A DNA stretch of 64,000 nt from Halomonas sp. THAF5a. Lineage in GTDB: Bacteria > Pseudomonadota > Gammaproteobacteria > Pseudomonadales > Halomonadaceae. This document shows positions 30,336 to 38,074 of the stretch, one piece after another; positions within the stretch are counted from its first letter, which is position 1, and each line of letters begins with the position of its first letter. A model generated the notes under the pieces. The model saw nothing but the letters and a program-made list of their open reading frames with translations, had not been told where the DNA came from and made no database searches. Location of the stretch: assembly GCF_009363755.1 (NCBI RefSeq), contig NZ_CP045417.1:930001-994000 (forward strand), given 5' to 3'. Made by a program: the position numbers and the translations under genes.

Positions 30336-30473
30336 GCCGGGCCGCCCGTCGCCGCACCGCGGCGGGGCTATACTCCGAAGAGGGGCGGGCAACCCGACGT
30401 CCGCCGGTTCTCTCCGACGCCTCTGCCCGCCTGTTTCCGCTCCCATCGGGAGGGAGGTAGGGGAGGGCGCACG

Positions 30474-31277
30474 ATGAACGATACGGCGATGACCCGGGAG
30501 ATCGAGGCCGCCCGCGCCTACGAGGCGCTCTTCGTGCCCGCGCTCTTTCGGCAGTGGGCCACGCCGCTGCTCGACCTGGCGCGGGTCGCGACCGCCGATC
30601 GCGTGCTGGACGTGGCCTGCGGCACCGGCATCCTCGCCCGTGAGGCGCGACTCCGCGTCGCCCCCTGCGGGCTGGTGGTCGGCCTGGACGCCATGGCCGG
30701 CATGCTCGAGGTGGCCCGCGAGCTCGCCCCGGAGATCGTCTGGCGCCAGGGCGACGCCCAAAAGCTCCCCTTCGATAACGAGGCGTTCGACGCCGTGCTC
30801 TCCCAGTTCGGGCTGATGTTCTTCGCCGACCCGCCGGCGGCGCTTGGCGAGATGCAGCGCGTGCTGGTGCCGGCGGGGCGGCTCGCCGTGGCGGTGTTCG
30901 ACGGCCTGGATGGCAACCCCACCTACGCCCGCGAGGTCGCCCTGCTGGAGCGCATCGCCGGCCCCGCCGCCGCGGACGCGCTGCGCGCCCCCTTCGTGCT
31001 CGGCGACGCCGCGGCGCTTACGGCCATGGCCCGCGAGGCCGGCTTCGAGGACGTGGCGGTGACCACCCGCCAGGGCATCGCCGACTTCCCCAGCATCACC
31101 TCCCTGCTCGAGGCGGACCTGCGCGGCTGGCTGCCGGTGATGGGCGTGCACCTCGACGAGGCCACCATCCAGCAAGTGCTCTCCGAGGCCCAGGTCGAGC
31201 TGGGCGACGTCATCGACCCCCGCGGCCGCGCGGTGTTCGAGGTCTCCGCGCACCTGCTCAGCGGCCGTCGCGGCTAG
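30474..31277 (+). CDS. class I SAM-dependent methyltransferase (UbiE/COQ5-like fold)
   Basis: A 267-residue Methyltransf_11/25-type enzyme. SAM motif I is VLDVACGTGILAREARLRV, motif II GLDAMAGMLEVARE, and the third motif LPFDNEAFDAVLSQFGLMFF is standard. Target unknown; it is not UbiE itself, which would carry different C-terminal motifs. The start lies eight bases after a GGGAGGTAGGGGAGGG purine run. It is the last high-GC gene before the AT-richer island. Confidence 0.87.
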   Translation: MNDTAMTREIEAARAYEALFVPALFRQWATPLLDLARVATADRVLDVACGTGILAREARLRVAPCGLVVGLDAMAGMLEVARELAPEIVWRQGDAQKLPFDNEAFDAVLSQFGLMFFADPPAALGEMQRVLVPAGRLAVAVFDGLDGNPTYAREVALLERIAGPAAADALRAPFVLGDAAALTAMAREAGFEDVAVTTRQGIADFPSITSLLEADLRGWLPVMGVHLDEATIQQVLSEAQVELGDVIDPRGRAVFEVSAHLLSGRRG

Positions 31278-31725
31278 GGCCGCTGCCCTCCACGGCGACT
31301 ACCACCGCACGCCAGGACATTCTCCTCTACGACCTATGCATTAGCACCCGTTCACGCATCCCAAAGGAATCTTTGGTAGCCTCGGTGTTACCAGATGTAT
31401 CCGCGTGGATGTGTGCCGTCGCCGGATGGCGACGCTATTCGCCCACAGCGGCCAGGAAGGCGGCACCTTACGGGCCTGTCTTAGCGGTAGCGTGGCGCAG
31501 GCTCTCAACCTTTATCTCGTTGCAACGGTATTCGCGTGGGCTGGTAATGGTTCGCGCTGAATCTTGAGTGGTGGGTAATTACTGCCGCAGAGGCAGCTAT
31601 CGACCCAAAGCGGCCCTGCCGGCAAACGCGGCATGCTCGTTCAGGCGTGTTATGCAGCCGGCACGATGATCGATGTTATACTGCCGAGTTTTAATTAGCT
31701 TCTTTGAATTTCAAGGGGATAGATC
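31278..31725. other. gene-poor left border of the AT-richer island
   Basis: Base composition drops through this stretch. A 64-codon open frame at 31373-31567 has no ribosome site and looks like chance. An integrase-core-like GTTATGC is at 31649, without a matching left half. A -10-like TATACT is at 31677. CCCAAAGCGG at 31604 is an imperfect inverse of CCGCTTCTGG at 34236 on the far side of the island. No transposase or integrase was recognised. Confidence 0.4.
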
Positions 31726-31797
31726 GTGAATGGGATGCGGTATAACCCGAATGAACGTGCCAGCGCATTCAAGTCAATAAGTGGTTCGGCAGTCTAA
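31726..31797 (+). CDS. possible 23-residue leader peptide
   Basis: A GTG-initiated frame of 23 codons (VNGMRYNPNERASAFKSISG then SAV) with a strong AAGGGG ribosome site seven bases upstream. It ends 25 bp before the start of the sigma-HTH/HNH gene. Size and position suggest an upstream leader, but there is no further evidence that it is translated. Confidence 0.25.
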   Translation: MNGMRYNPNERASAFKSISGSAV

Positions 31798-31822
31798 TAC
31801 CTGTTAGGTTTTGGAGTAGACA

Positions 31823-33361
31823 GTGAACGTCGAAAAAGAATTATCTCAGTGGCTGGATGCAAATATTCCCCAAAGGAGGGCAAACAAGTCTAGGGACGCC
31901 CAAGCTGTTCTGCTTCACTATGGGTTTGGTGACATTGCTTGGCCCACTCTTGAGCAAATAGGTGAGCAGCTATCAATCGGAACCAGAGAACGAGTCCGGC
32001 AGGTTCTTAACTCTACCTTCAAGACCAAAGCATCGATCGAACATTTCCCAGTGCTTCAGGTTGCGCTAGAGGAAATTAGTAAAATTGATTTCGAATCCAT
32101 ACCGGATGTTCGTAAAAGGCTCACAAGCTTGGGGGTTATTTCTCCGAGTACTCGAATTCGGGGACTGTTGAACTTAGGGAACGACCTCGGGGCGATCGGC
32201 AACTACGAGTTCGTGGATCACAATCTGACGAAGCTGTCTCGTTCTGAAGCAGAGTTTGACGAAAAAACTTTTCTGGGAACGAAGTCAGCCACAGCAGATC
32301 TCAAGAAGTTTTTCAAAAAAGCGAAGACCTTGCCTGGGCTTCTTGGGTTGGCCTCCAAGGCGTACCTTGAAGATGAAATTGGGTCCGAAGCGGCTGATCG
32401 CATATGGCGATTTATGGAGCTAGGTGCCGAGGCTGAGGTTATTCAGGACGGTGATCAACAGTGGTATATCTTCGAGGATCGAGATAACACACTTATAAAT
32501 AGCTGCGAGAAAATAGCCTCAATTTCTACTGCTAATAATGCTCAAGTTCTTGCTGAGACGCTCCGAAATTCTTTACGTCGCCGGACTCAAAAGTATGAGT
32601 ACCCTAGTTCTGAAGTTATTAACAAATGGATATATCAATCAAAGTGGTTTGAAATTACTGGTGGTGTTGCGATTTTTCTCGGTTCGCCTGAGTCCTTAAC
32701 CAAAGTTGAACAGGCTGTAGTCCAGTATCTAGAAGGCAAAGGGCCGAGCAAGTATCCGCCGCTGAAGGACTACTTGCTCGGGCTTGGATTTAGCAAGCCA
32801 AATGTTGATAAGGCGGTCACTGCGTCTCCTCTAGTATACGTCGACAAAACCGATACTCGTAAGAAGTACACCTACACGCTCGTTTCAGAAGTTGGATATT
32901 CGAGCAAATCATCAGCAGATCTTGATGAAAGATATAGAATTTTCAGCAACCGCTTGAAGAGGCTGTTAACTACTGGTGGCCCCGAAGTCTCTAGAGAAGT
33001 CCTTGTAAGACGGGAGCAATCGATTCTCCGGGAATGGCTGTTCAATGGGAAGTTGACCGAGATCTGTGCGATTTGTGGGAAAGAATATTCCGTTGCAGCG
33101 TTGGTTACTGCTCATAAGAAGAAGCGCGCTGACTGTACTGATTCAGAAAAGACGGACCCGAGAATAGTCTTTCCTCTATGCTTATTTGGGTGCGACTTTC
33201 TGTATGAAGCTGGGATGGTCAGGATAATTAATGGAAAGGTTGTGAGCTCCCGCAAAGACGCAGAGCAAACGACTGACATTTTAATAGCCAATGCAGTGGA
33301 TGGGAATGCTGTAGATGAGAGATGGGTTGAAGGTAAGGCCTCATATTTTGGAGCAACCTAA
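31823..33361 (+). CDS. unknown protein with sigma-70 region-4-like HTH and C-terminal HNH-like zinc motif
   Basis: A 512-residue protein whose codon use is far more AT-rich than its neighbours. Residues about 28-66 (TLEQIGEQLSIGTRERVRQV at the core) closely resemble the helix-turn-helix of sigma-70 region 4, which normally contacts the -35 promoter box. The middle (about 225-345) looks like winged-helix repeats. The C-terminus has CAIC at 415-418, AHKKKR with His431, then DPRIVFPLCLFGCDFLYEAG with Cys453 and Cys457, the spacing of HNH nucleases with a structural zinc, although the classical second His is replaced by Cys. The GTG start has GGAG upstream. Its TAA stop lies inside an attC-like site. 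A DNA-binding nuclease or anti-phage role is inference. Confidence 0.7.
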   Translation: MNVEKELSQWLDANIPQRRANKSRDAQAVLLHYGFGDIAWPTLEQIGEQLSIGTRERVRQVLNSTFKTKASIEHFPVLQVALEEISKIDFESIPDVRKRLTSLGVISPSTRIRGLLNLGNDLGAIGNYEFVDHNLTKLSRSEAEFDEKTFLGTKSATADLKKFFKKAKTLPGLLGLASKAYLEDEIGSEAADRIWRFMELGAEAEVIQDGDQQWYIFEDRDNTLINSCEKIASISTANNAQVLAETLRNSLRRRTQKYEYPSSEVINKWIYQSKWFEITGGVAIFLGSPESLTKVEQAVVQYLEGKGPSKYPPLKDYLLGLGFSKPNVDKAVTASPLVYVDKTDTRKKYTYTLVSEVGYSSKSSADLDERYRIFSNRLKRLLTTGGPEVSREVLVRREQSILREWLFNGKLTEICAICGKEYSVAALVTAHKKKRADCTDSEKTDPRIVFPLCLFGCDFLYEAGMVRIINGKVVSSRKDAEQTTDILIANAVDGNAVDERWVEGKASYFGAT

Positions 33362-33427
33362 CAAGTTGTTGCACGCGGATAAATTACTCGCTGCGCTCCC
33401 AATTTATCGGTGAGCAAAGCGTTATAC
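33356..33427 (+). other. attC-like integron recombination site
   Basis: The site runs from CCTAACAAG to GCGTTATAC. TAAC (33359) pairs with GTTA (33421), CAC (33372) with GTG (33410), TTG (33369) with CAA (33415), and GATAAATT (33378) with AATTTATC (33401), leaving small bulges and a 15-base loop. This imperfect hairpin with paired outer and inner boxes is the layout of attC. As in real cassettes, the preceding gene's TAA stop is part of TAACAAG, and the next gene starts about 20 bases after the right-hand core. Confidence 0.6.
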
Positions 33428-33445
33428 TCTGGATAGAGACAGCCA

Positions 33446-34231
33446 ATGATCCACTGGTACTTATCTGTCAAGAATGTCATGCGAGCCATTGAGCAAAAGG
33501 CGAGTGACGCTTTGCCCTTGTATGAAGAGGGAGGCGAAGACGCAGCCGCTGCCATAAACGGCTATATGAAAGCAGACTACGAACAACTGTGGGATCTTTA
33601 GCGCCAGAAATTCCCTGACGAGCGGCTGGGGAACCTGGGGCGTCACATACATTTTGGGATGGATTGTGATTGTCGCGACATTATTAACCACGATTTGCCC
33701 GAGCTGGAGAGGAGGGCAGAAGCGCATCTATTAAATTCGGTGGGGGAAGAAGAGCCTGAGCAGGAATTAGGATTCGAGCACCTGCTGCATCCAGTTATAC
33801 TCGAAAATGCCTATCAGTTATTCCGAAACGGTCATCTTCGGGAGGCAGTTTTCAACTCCGTAACTGCCGTCTTCGAATTGATTCGCGAGAGAACCGGTTC
33901 AGGAGAAGATGGTGACAGAATCATAGGCCAGGTGATGTCTGTTGTAACTCCTCGGCTTATTCTCTCTGAGCTTGAAACTGAATCTGGGAAAAGCGATCAG
34001 AAAGGTTTCATGCAAATTTATAAAGGAGTGTTTCAGGGAATTAGAAGTCCGAAAGCTCACAGCCTTGCCCATGATCTAACAGAACATAAGGCAGCACAGT
34101 ATTTGGTGTTTTTAAGCCTTTTGGCACGGCGCATAGAAGAGGCGACTGTTGTCGATGCAAACAAGTGCATCAATCGAAACACGGGATTCTCCCGCTCCAG
34201 TTATGCACCGCGTCATATTAACTCACACTGA
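33446..34231 (+). pseudogene. TIGR02391/Ymh-family gene interrupted by an in-frame amber codon
   Basis: One continuous frame codes for about 260 residues, broken by TAG at 33599-33601 after ADYEQLWDL; the text resumes RQKFPDERLGNLGRHIHFG without a frame change. The C-terminal part matches the TIGR02391 (Hypoth_Ymh) family: HPVILENAYQLFRNGHLREA, AVFELIRERTGSG and KGVFQGIRSPKAHSLAHD. The RSPKAH stretch is an R-x4-H arrangement as in HEPN RNases, a family often found in defence and toxin loci. A separate shorter protein could start at the ATG at 33659. The 3' end also seems altered: it reads through a degenerate attC-like site instead of stopping there. Confidence 0.65.
34154..34207 (+). other. 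degenerate attC-like site
   Basis: The right core GTTATGC is intact at 34200-34206. The left partner should read GCATAAC but reads GCAAAC followed by AAGTGCATCAA, as if one T had been lost. GTGCAT/ATGCAC and CGGG/CCCG pairs lie in between. Restoring the T would give a TAA stop in the upstream gene at exactly the place seen in the first site. Confidence 0.4.
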
Positions 34232-34339
34232 ACGTCCGCTTCTGGCCGTTTCCTGCCGATTACTGGGCGGCGGCTTGATGTCTGCGAACCCTGACCCGCC
34301 TGCTCAAGCGAGCGCCGACGATGATCCTCCAAAACACAG

Positions 34340-34367
34340 AAGGGCCCGCAATATCGCGGGCCCTTTT
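34340..34367 (+). terminator. intrinsic terminator at the right border of the AT-richer island
   Basis: A perfect 10-bp stem AAGGGCCCGC / GCGGGCCCTT with a 6-base loop, followed by TT. It lies between the island genes and the convergent minus-strand gene ending at 34391. Confidence 0.8.
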
Positions 34368-34390
34368 CGTTGCGCTGCCTGACGCCTTAC

Positions 34391-34729
34391 TTACGCGACG
34401 TCGGCGGCCGCCTGGAAGTGCGCCCTGGCGTGGTGGTAGAGCACGCCGGCGTAGCCGTTGCGCTGCATGACCTTGAGGATCTTCGCCGGGTTGTTGTCCT
34501 CCAGCGCCTTGTGCAATTTTGCCCGCTGCTCGGCATCGAGGTCTTCGTACCAGTGGAAGGGCTCGCCGCGCGCGTCGCCGTCCTCGGCCTTGGCGATCAG
34601 GTCCATCTCGACGCGACCGCCGTGGCGGTAGAGGATGTCGTAGCCCTCCTGCAGGAGAGACGACGGCACGTCGCTCGGCTTCTCGAGACCTTCCAGCACG
34701 TTGTAGTAGTAATAGCTCAGCGGTTGCAT
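34391..34729 (-). CDS. hypothetical protein, 112 residues
   Basis: I do not recognise the family. The protein starts MQPLSYYYYNVLEGLEKPSD, continues with LLQEGYDILYRHGGRVEMDL and ends with KVMQRNGYAGVLYHHARAHF followed by a short Ala-rich tail. It is soluble, with no signal peptide. The ATG at 34729 is preferred to earlier in-frame ATGs because GGAG lies seven bases upstream. Codon use is like the chromosome, so it lies outside the AT-rich island. Confidence 0.65.
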   Translation of the reverse strand: MQPLSYYYYNVLEGLEKPSDVPSSLLQEGYDILYRHGGRVEMDLIAKAEDGDARGEPFHWYEDLDAEQRAKLHKALEDNNPAKILKVMQRNGYAGVLYHHARAHFQAAADVA

Positions 34730-34849
34730 TTGGCTTCTCCGGGGGTAGGCCATGGATCCGTCCCTGGCATGTTCTCCTGATCCTTCATCCTGCCCTAGCC
34801 ATGGCGAGGCGCTCAATAGAAAAATGCACCCGCCGCTGCCCCCGTTGCC

Positions 34850-35299
34850 TCACCCCCCGAAGATGTTCGGCCAGTGGGCGTCGGCCGCCTCGATGAAGCC
34901 GGGAATGTCGCGCTCCCAGCGCCGCTGGATGCCATGGCTGTAGTTCAGGTAGAGCCTGTCGTCGACGATCTTCCACGCCTCGGGCACGGTCGAGGCGGCG
35001 TCGCCCCGGGCCGCTGCCCAGGCGCACCAGCCGCCGTACTGCGGGGCGTAGGCCTCGGGATCGGCCTGGAAGAGGTCGCGATGCTCCGCCGAGGCGAACT
35101 GCCAGGTGGCGTTCTGCCACTCCCACTGGAACTCGGGCGAGCCCGCCACCGGCTCGCCCTCGGTGAAGTAGGCCACCGGGTCGGTGCCGCCGATGGCGAG
35201 GTCGTCCCGGGTGAAGATGCGTCCGTCGGCGGCGGCGCCCAGCGAACCGCTCAGGCCGATCGCCAGGGCGAGGGCCGCCCACCAGCGTGCATGCGTCAT
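34850..35299 (-). CDS. periplasmic YHS-domain protein
   Basis: A 149-residue exported protein. The signal peptide MTHARWWAALALAIGLSGSL ends near GAAA. The YHS-like domain covers GGTDPVAYFTEGEPVAGSPE, WEWQNATWQFASAEHRDLF and YAPQYGGWCAWAAARG. Proteins of this arrangement occur widely in marine proteobacteria; YHS domains are thought to bind metals such as copper in some cases, but no function is established here. The ATG at 35299 has GAGGAGA six bases upstream. Confidence 0.8.
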   Translation of the reverse strand: MTHARWWAALALAIGLSGSLGAAADGRIFTRDDLAIGGTDPVAYFTEGEPVAGSPEFQWEWQNATWQFASAEHRDLFQADPEAYAPQYGGWCAWAAARGDAASTVPEAWKIVDDRLYLNYSHGIQRRWERDIPGFIEAADAHWPNIFGG

Positions 35300-35462
35300 G
35301 ATTGCTCTCCTCTCGAGCCTGTATGCATGGCGCTCTGTCGGCCCGCGGCCCACGGCCTTACAACGCGGCACGGCGCTCGTCCTGTTGAATATGGAAGGGA
35401 TTTCCACTCGCGGCGTGGCTGGGCTACCATGGCGCTTTCCCTTCCCTGTCCCTGGAGCCCGC

Positions 35463-35903
35463 ATGAGCTTTACCGTCTACCTCTCCGGCGAGATCCACAC
35501 CGACTGGCGCGACGAGATCCAGCGCGGCGCCGAGGCCGCCGGCCTCGACGTCGTCTTCACCGCGCCGGTCACCGATCATGACGCCAGCGACGCCGCCGGC
35601 GACCACCTGGGCCCGCAGAGCGAGGGCTTCTGGCGCGACCACAAGTCGTCCAAGGTGAACGGCATCCGCACCAAGACGCTGATCGAGCAGAGCGATCTCG
35701 TGGTGGTGCGCTTCGGCGACCAGTACAAGCAGTGGAACGCGGCCTTCGATGCCGGCTACTGCGCGGCGCTGGGCAAGCCCTACGTCACCCTCCACGGCGA
35801 GTCGATCATCCACCCGCTGAAGGAGGTCGACGCCTCGGCCATGGCCTGGGCCACCACCACCGAGCAGGTGGTCGAGATCCTGCGCTACGTGCTCAAGGCC
35901 TGA
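35463..35903 (+). CDS. YtoQ-family protein
   Basis: A 146-residue protein matching the YtoQ family: start MSFTVYLSGEIHTDWRDEIQ, then TAPVTDHDASDAAGD, and the signature GDQYKQWNAAFDAGYCAALG with LHGESIIHPLKEVD. The fold is expected to be like nucleoside 2-deoxyribosyltransferases, but the activity is not known. The ATG has GGAG upstream. Confidence 0.87.
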   Translation: MSFTVYLSGEIHTDWRDEIQRGAEAAGLDVVFTAPVTDHDASDAAGDHLGPQSEGFWRDHKSSKVNGIRTKTLIEQSDLVVVRFGDQYKQWNAAFDAGYCAALGKPYVTLHGESIIHPLKEVDASAMAWATTTEQVVEILRYVLKA

Positions 35904-36017
35904 GGCCGCTGCGCCTGCGCTCGACCGGGCCCACGCTCGCCTGGTCGGGCGTGGGCGCTGTGCTAGCTTGAAGGAACTGGGCAGGGACGCCTGCCGCTCA
36001 CCGCGAGGTGGCCCTTC

Positions 36018-36992
36018 ATGCTCTTCATCACCAATCGCTTTCCCACCCAGAGCATCCGCACCCGGGCGAACCGCCCCTTCGATTTCGACCTCAGGAACAA
36101 CGCGGCCAGCAACTCCGTCTTCTACTGCGAGGAGATCGGCGCGGGTCAGTACCTGGAGGTCGGCAGTGCGGCCTTCCTGCAGCGCCTGAAGGAGGCGAGG
36201 GCGCGGCAGGTGCTGATCTACCTCCACGGCTTCTCCAACCTGCCCGAGGACGTCTTCGCCGCGGCCCGCGAGTTCCAGGACCTCTGCGAGGCCCGCGATC
36301 CCGGCGAGGTGCTGGTGGTGCCGCTGATCTGGCCCTGCGACAACGACCTGGGCATCGTCAAGGACTACTGGGACGACCAGGAGTCGGCCGATCTGAGCGC
36401 CTTCTCCTTCGCCCGGGTGCTGCAGCGCTTCCTCGACTGGCGCGAGGGCGAGCAGTTCGCGGTGGACCCCGCGCCCTGCCTCAAGCGCATCAACGTGCTG
36501 GCCCACTCCATGGGAAACCGGGTGCTGCGCGAGACGCTGCGGGTATGGCGCAAGTACCACCTGCCGGGCGGCGTGCCGCTGCTGTTCCGCAACACCTTCC
36601 TGGTCGCCGCCGATATCGTCAACGAGTCCCTGGAGGAGGGGCGCGCCGGCGAGCCCATCATTCACGCCTCGCGCAACGTCAACGTCTACTTCGCCTCCGA
36701 TGACCTGGCGCTGCGGGCGAGCAAGGCCTCGAACCTGCGCCATCGCATCGCCTCGCGGCGCCTCGGCCACTCCGGCCCCGAGGACATGGCGAAGGTCTCG
36801 CGCAGCGTCTTCGCCGTGGACTGCGACGACGTCAACACCCGCTACGACTTCCCCAAGGGGCACTCCTACTTCCGCTCGGGGGAGGTCTTCGGCGAGCCCG
36901 GGGTGGTGTTCCTGCACCTGTTTGCCGCCCTGAAGAGCGGCCGCGTCTTCCCCGAGGACGAGACACGGCGCATGACCATCCTGCGCGACTGA
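36018..36992 (+). CDS. alpha/beta-hydrolase-fold protein (DUF900-like)
   Basis: A 324-residue cytoplasmic protein. The N-terminal segment MLFITNRFPTQSIRTRANR is followed by a beta-strand and oxyanion region VLIYLHGFSNLPEDVF and the nucleophile elbow NVLAHSMGNRVLRETL (Ser). Later FLVAADIVNESLEEG fits the acid position and GHSYFR the catalytic His region. This is the arrangement of the DUF900 group of alpha/beta hydrolases. The substrate is unknown. Confidence 0.8.
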   Translation: MLFITNRFPTQSIRTRANRPFDFDLRNNAASNSVFYCEEIGAGQYLEVGSAAFLQRLKEARARQVLIYLHGFSNLPEDVFAAAREFQDLCEARDPGEVLVVPLIWPCDNDLGIVKDYWDDQESADLSAFSFARVLQRFLDWREGEQFAVDPAPCLKRINVLAHSMGNRVLRETLRVWRKYHLPGGVPLLFRNTFLVAADIVNESLEEGRAGEPIIHASRNVNVYFASDDLALRASKASNLRHRIASRRLGHSGPEDMAKVSRSVFAVDCDDVNTRYDFPKGHSYFRSGEVFGEPGVVFLHLFAALKSGRVFPEDETRRMTILRD

Positions 36993-37028
36993 GGCGTGCC
37001 GCGGGGCTTCACCTCAGGGCGATTTACC

Positions 37029-37841
37029 TCACAGCTTGGCCGCCTGCACGTGCATCCAGTCGAAGTTGCGCGTGCGGCCGAGGCTGACCCAGCCCTCCTC
37101 CCAGAGCCGCCACCAGGTGTCGTACTCCGGCCGCGCCAGGCGGGCGCGGTCGCGTCCCCACTTGAGCTTGTTGTGGGCGGGGTCCCAGTCGATGGCGATG
37201 CCCCAGGCGTGGGTCGACCAGGCGGTGCCGCCGCGCTTGCGCCGCTTGTTGTAGCAGCCCCCGTAGCAGTGCAGCCCCATCTCCCTGAGCCGCTCGGGGC
37301 CGTAGTGATCGTTCACTCGCACGAGGATGCGCGCCAGGCTCTCCGCCACCCGCTCGTGGCAGCCGATGCCGCTCGGGTGGGTGCCGAGGTCCCAGGCGAG
37401 GCAGAGCTGCCAGGGGCAGGGGACCACCACCATCGGCGGCTTGCGGGTCGGCGAGCCGAGCGCCTGGTGAAGCTCCGCCTCGCGGACCCAGCCGTTGGGG
37501 TTGGCGTCGAGCGGCTGCTGGTCCCGCCAGGGGGCGGGGGGCTTGCCGGTCGCCTGGATCGTCGCCAGCACCTCGGCCGCATGCTCGGTCTGCGGGCCCC
37601 AGAAGCCGTCGATGGGGCCGACCTGGATCTTCTTCAGGCGACAGGCGATCTGCAGGCAGGCGACGGCTCGTCGTCGATCGCTCCAGGTCTCGGCCCCCGC
37701 CGGCAGCCTCTCGGCGTGGGCTTCGAGGGTCGCATTTACCGCGGCGCGGGTCTTCGGGCCGCGCAGGCCGTCGATCTCGCCCCGGTAGCTGCTGTCCTTC
37801 GCGAGGAATCGCTGAAGGGTCCTGACGTCCGTTCGGTTCAT
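37029..37841 (-). CDS. peptidoglycan-binding M15-type peptidase (endolysin-like)
   Basis: A 270-residue protein. The N-terminal half has two peptidoglycan-binding-like units, each with a DG..GP.T pattern (IDGLRGPKTRAAVNATL and IDGFWGPQTEHAAEVL). The C-terminal half has the M15 zinc-peptidase motif STHAWGIAIDWDP (SxHxxGxAxD) and the last ligand in DWMHVQ. No signal peptide is visible. M15 enzymes cleave peptidoglycan cross-links or stem peptides; the soluble form without a signal resembles phage endolysins. No holin or phage genes lie nearby. Confidence 0.85.
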   Translation of the reverse strand: MNRTDVRTLQRFLAKDSSYRGEIDGLRGPKTRAAVNATLEAHAERLPAGAETWSDRRRAVACLQIACRLKKIQVGPIDGFWGPQTEHAAEVLATIQATGKPPAPWRDQQPLDANPNGWVREAELHQALGSPTRKPPMVVVPCPWQLCLAWDLGTHPSGIGCHERVAESLARILVRVNDHYGPERLREMGLHCYGGCYNKRRKRGGTAWSTHAWGIAIDWDPAHNKLKWGRDRARLARPEYDTWWRLWEEGWVSLGRTRNFDWMHVQAAKL

Positions 37842-38011
37842 CTCGATCTCCCCCTTTTTCCTGGGCAGGGCATCCGCCTGTCGTCGGGTGCCTGAACGCA
37901 GTGTAGGTAGGGATGCCGAGACCCTCCTCGTCGGCGCGTCGCGTCGTATCGGGAGGCCAGAACGCTCGCCCTGCCGGCGACCGTGTGCGGTGGCGTTGTA
38001 ACAGTGGGTGT

Positions 38012-38038
38012 TAATTTAGGCGCTTCATCGGGCAATAT
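38012..38038 (+). promoter_or_regulatory. weak candidate flagellar sigma-28 promoter of pomAB
   Basis: TAATTTAG and GGCAATAT are separated by 11 bp, roughly matching half of each consensus box (TAAAGTTT and GCCGATAA). It lies 37 bases before the pomA start. Suggested mainly by context. Confidence 0.25.
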
Positions 38039-38074
38039 GCGCCAAGGGACTACAGGAGAGGCGGAGATACGGCC

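Noticed and set aside
31373..31567. 64-codon open frame at the left border of the AT-rich island
   Set aside because: No ribosome site and no recognisable family; likely chance.
31649..31655. GTTATGC as a possible third attC or attI site
   Set aside because: No complementary left arm (GCATAAC-like) within about 100 bases, so the hairpin needed for attC cannot form.
31743..31809. TATAAC ... GTTAGGT with CCGAA/TTCGG pairing as an attC site
   Set aside because: Spacing of the paired boxes is very unequal on the two sides (none versus 13 bases), unlike real attC sites; only the heptamer is noted.
35929..35956. GCCCACGC/GCGTGGGC hairpin after the YtoQ gene
   Set aside because: An 8-bp stem with a long loop and no T-tract; too weak to list as a terminator.
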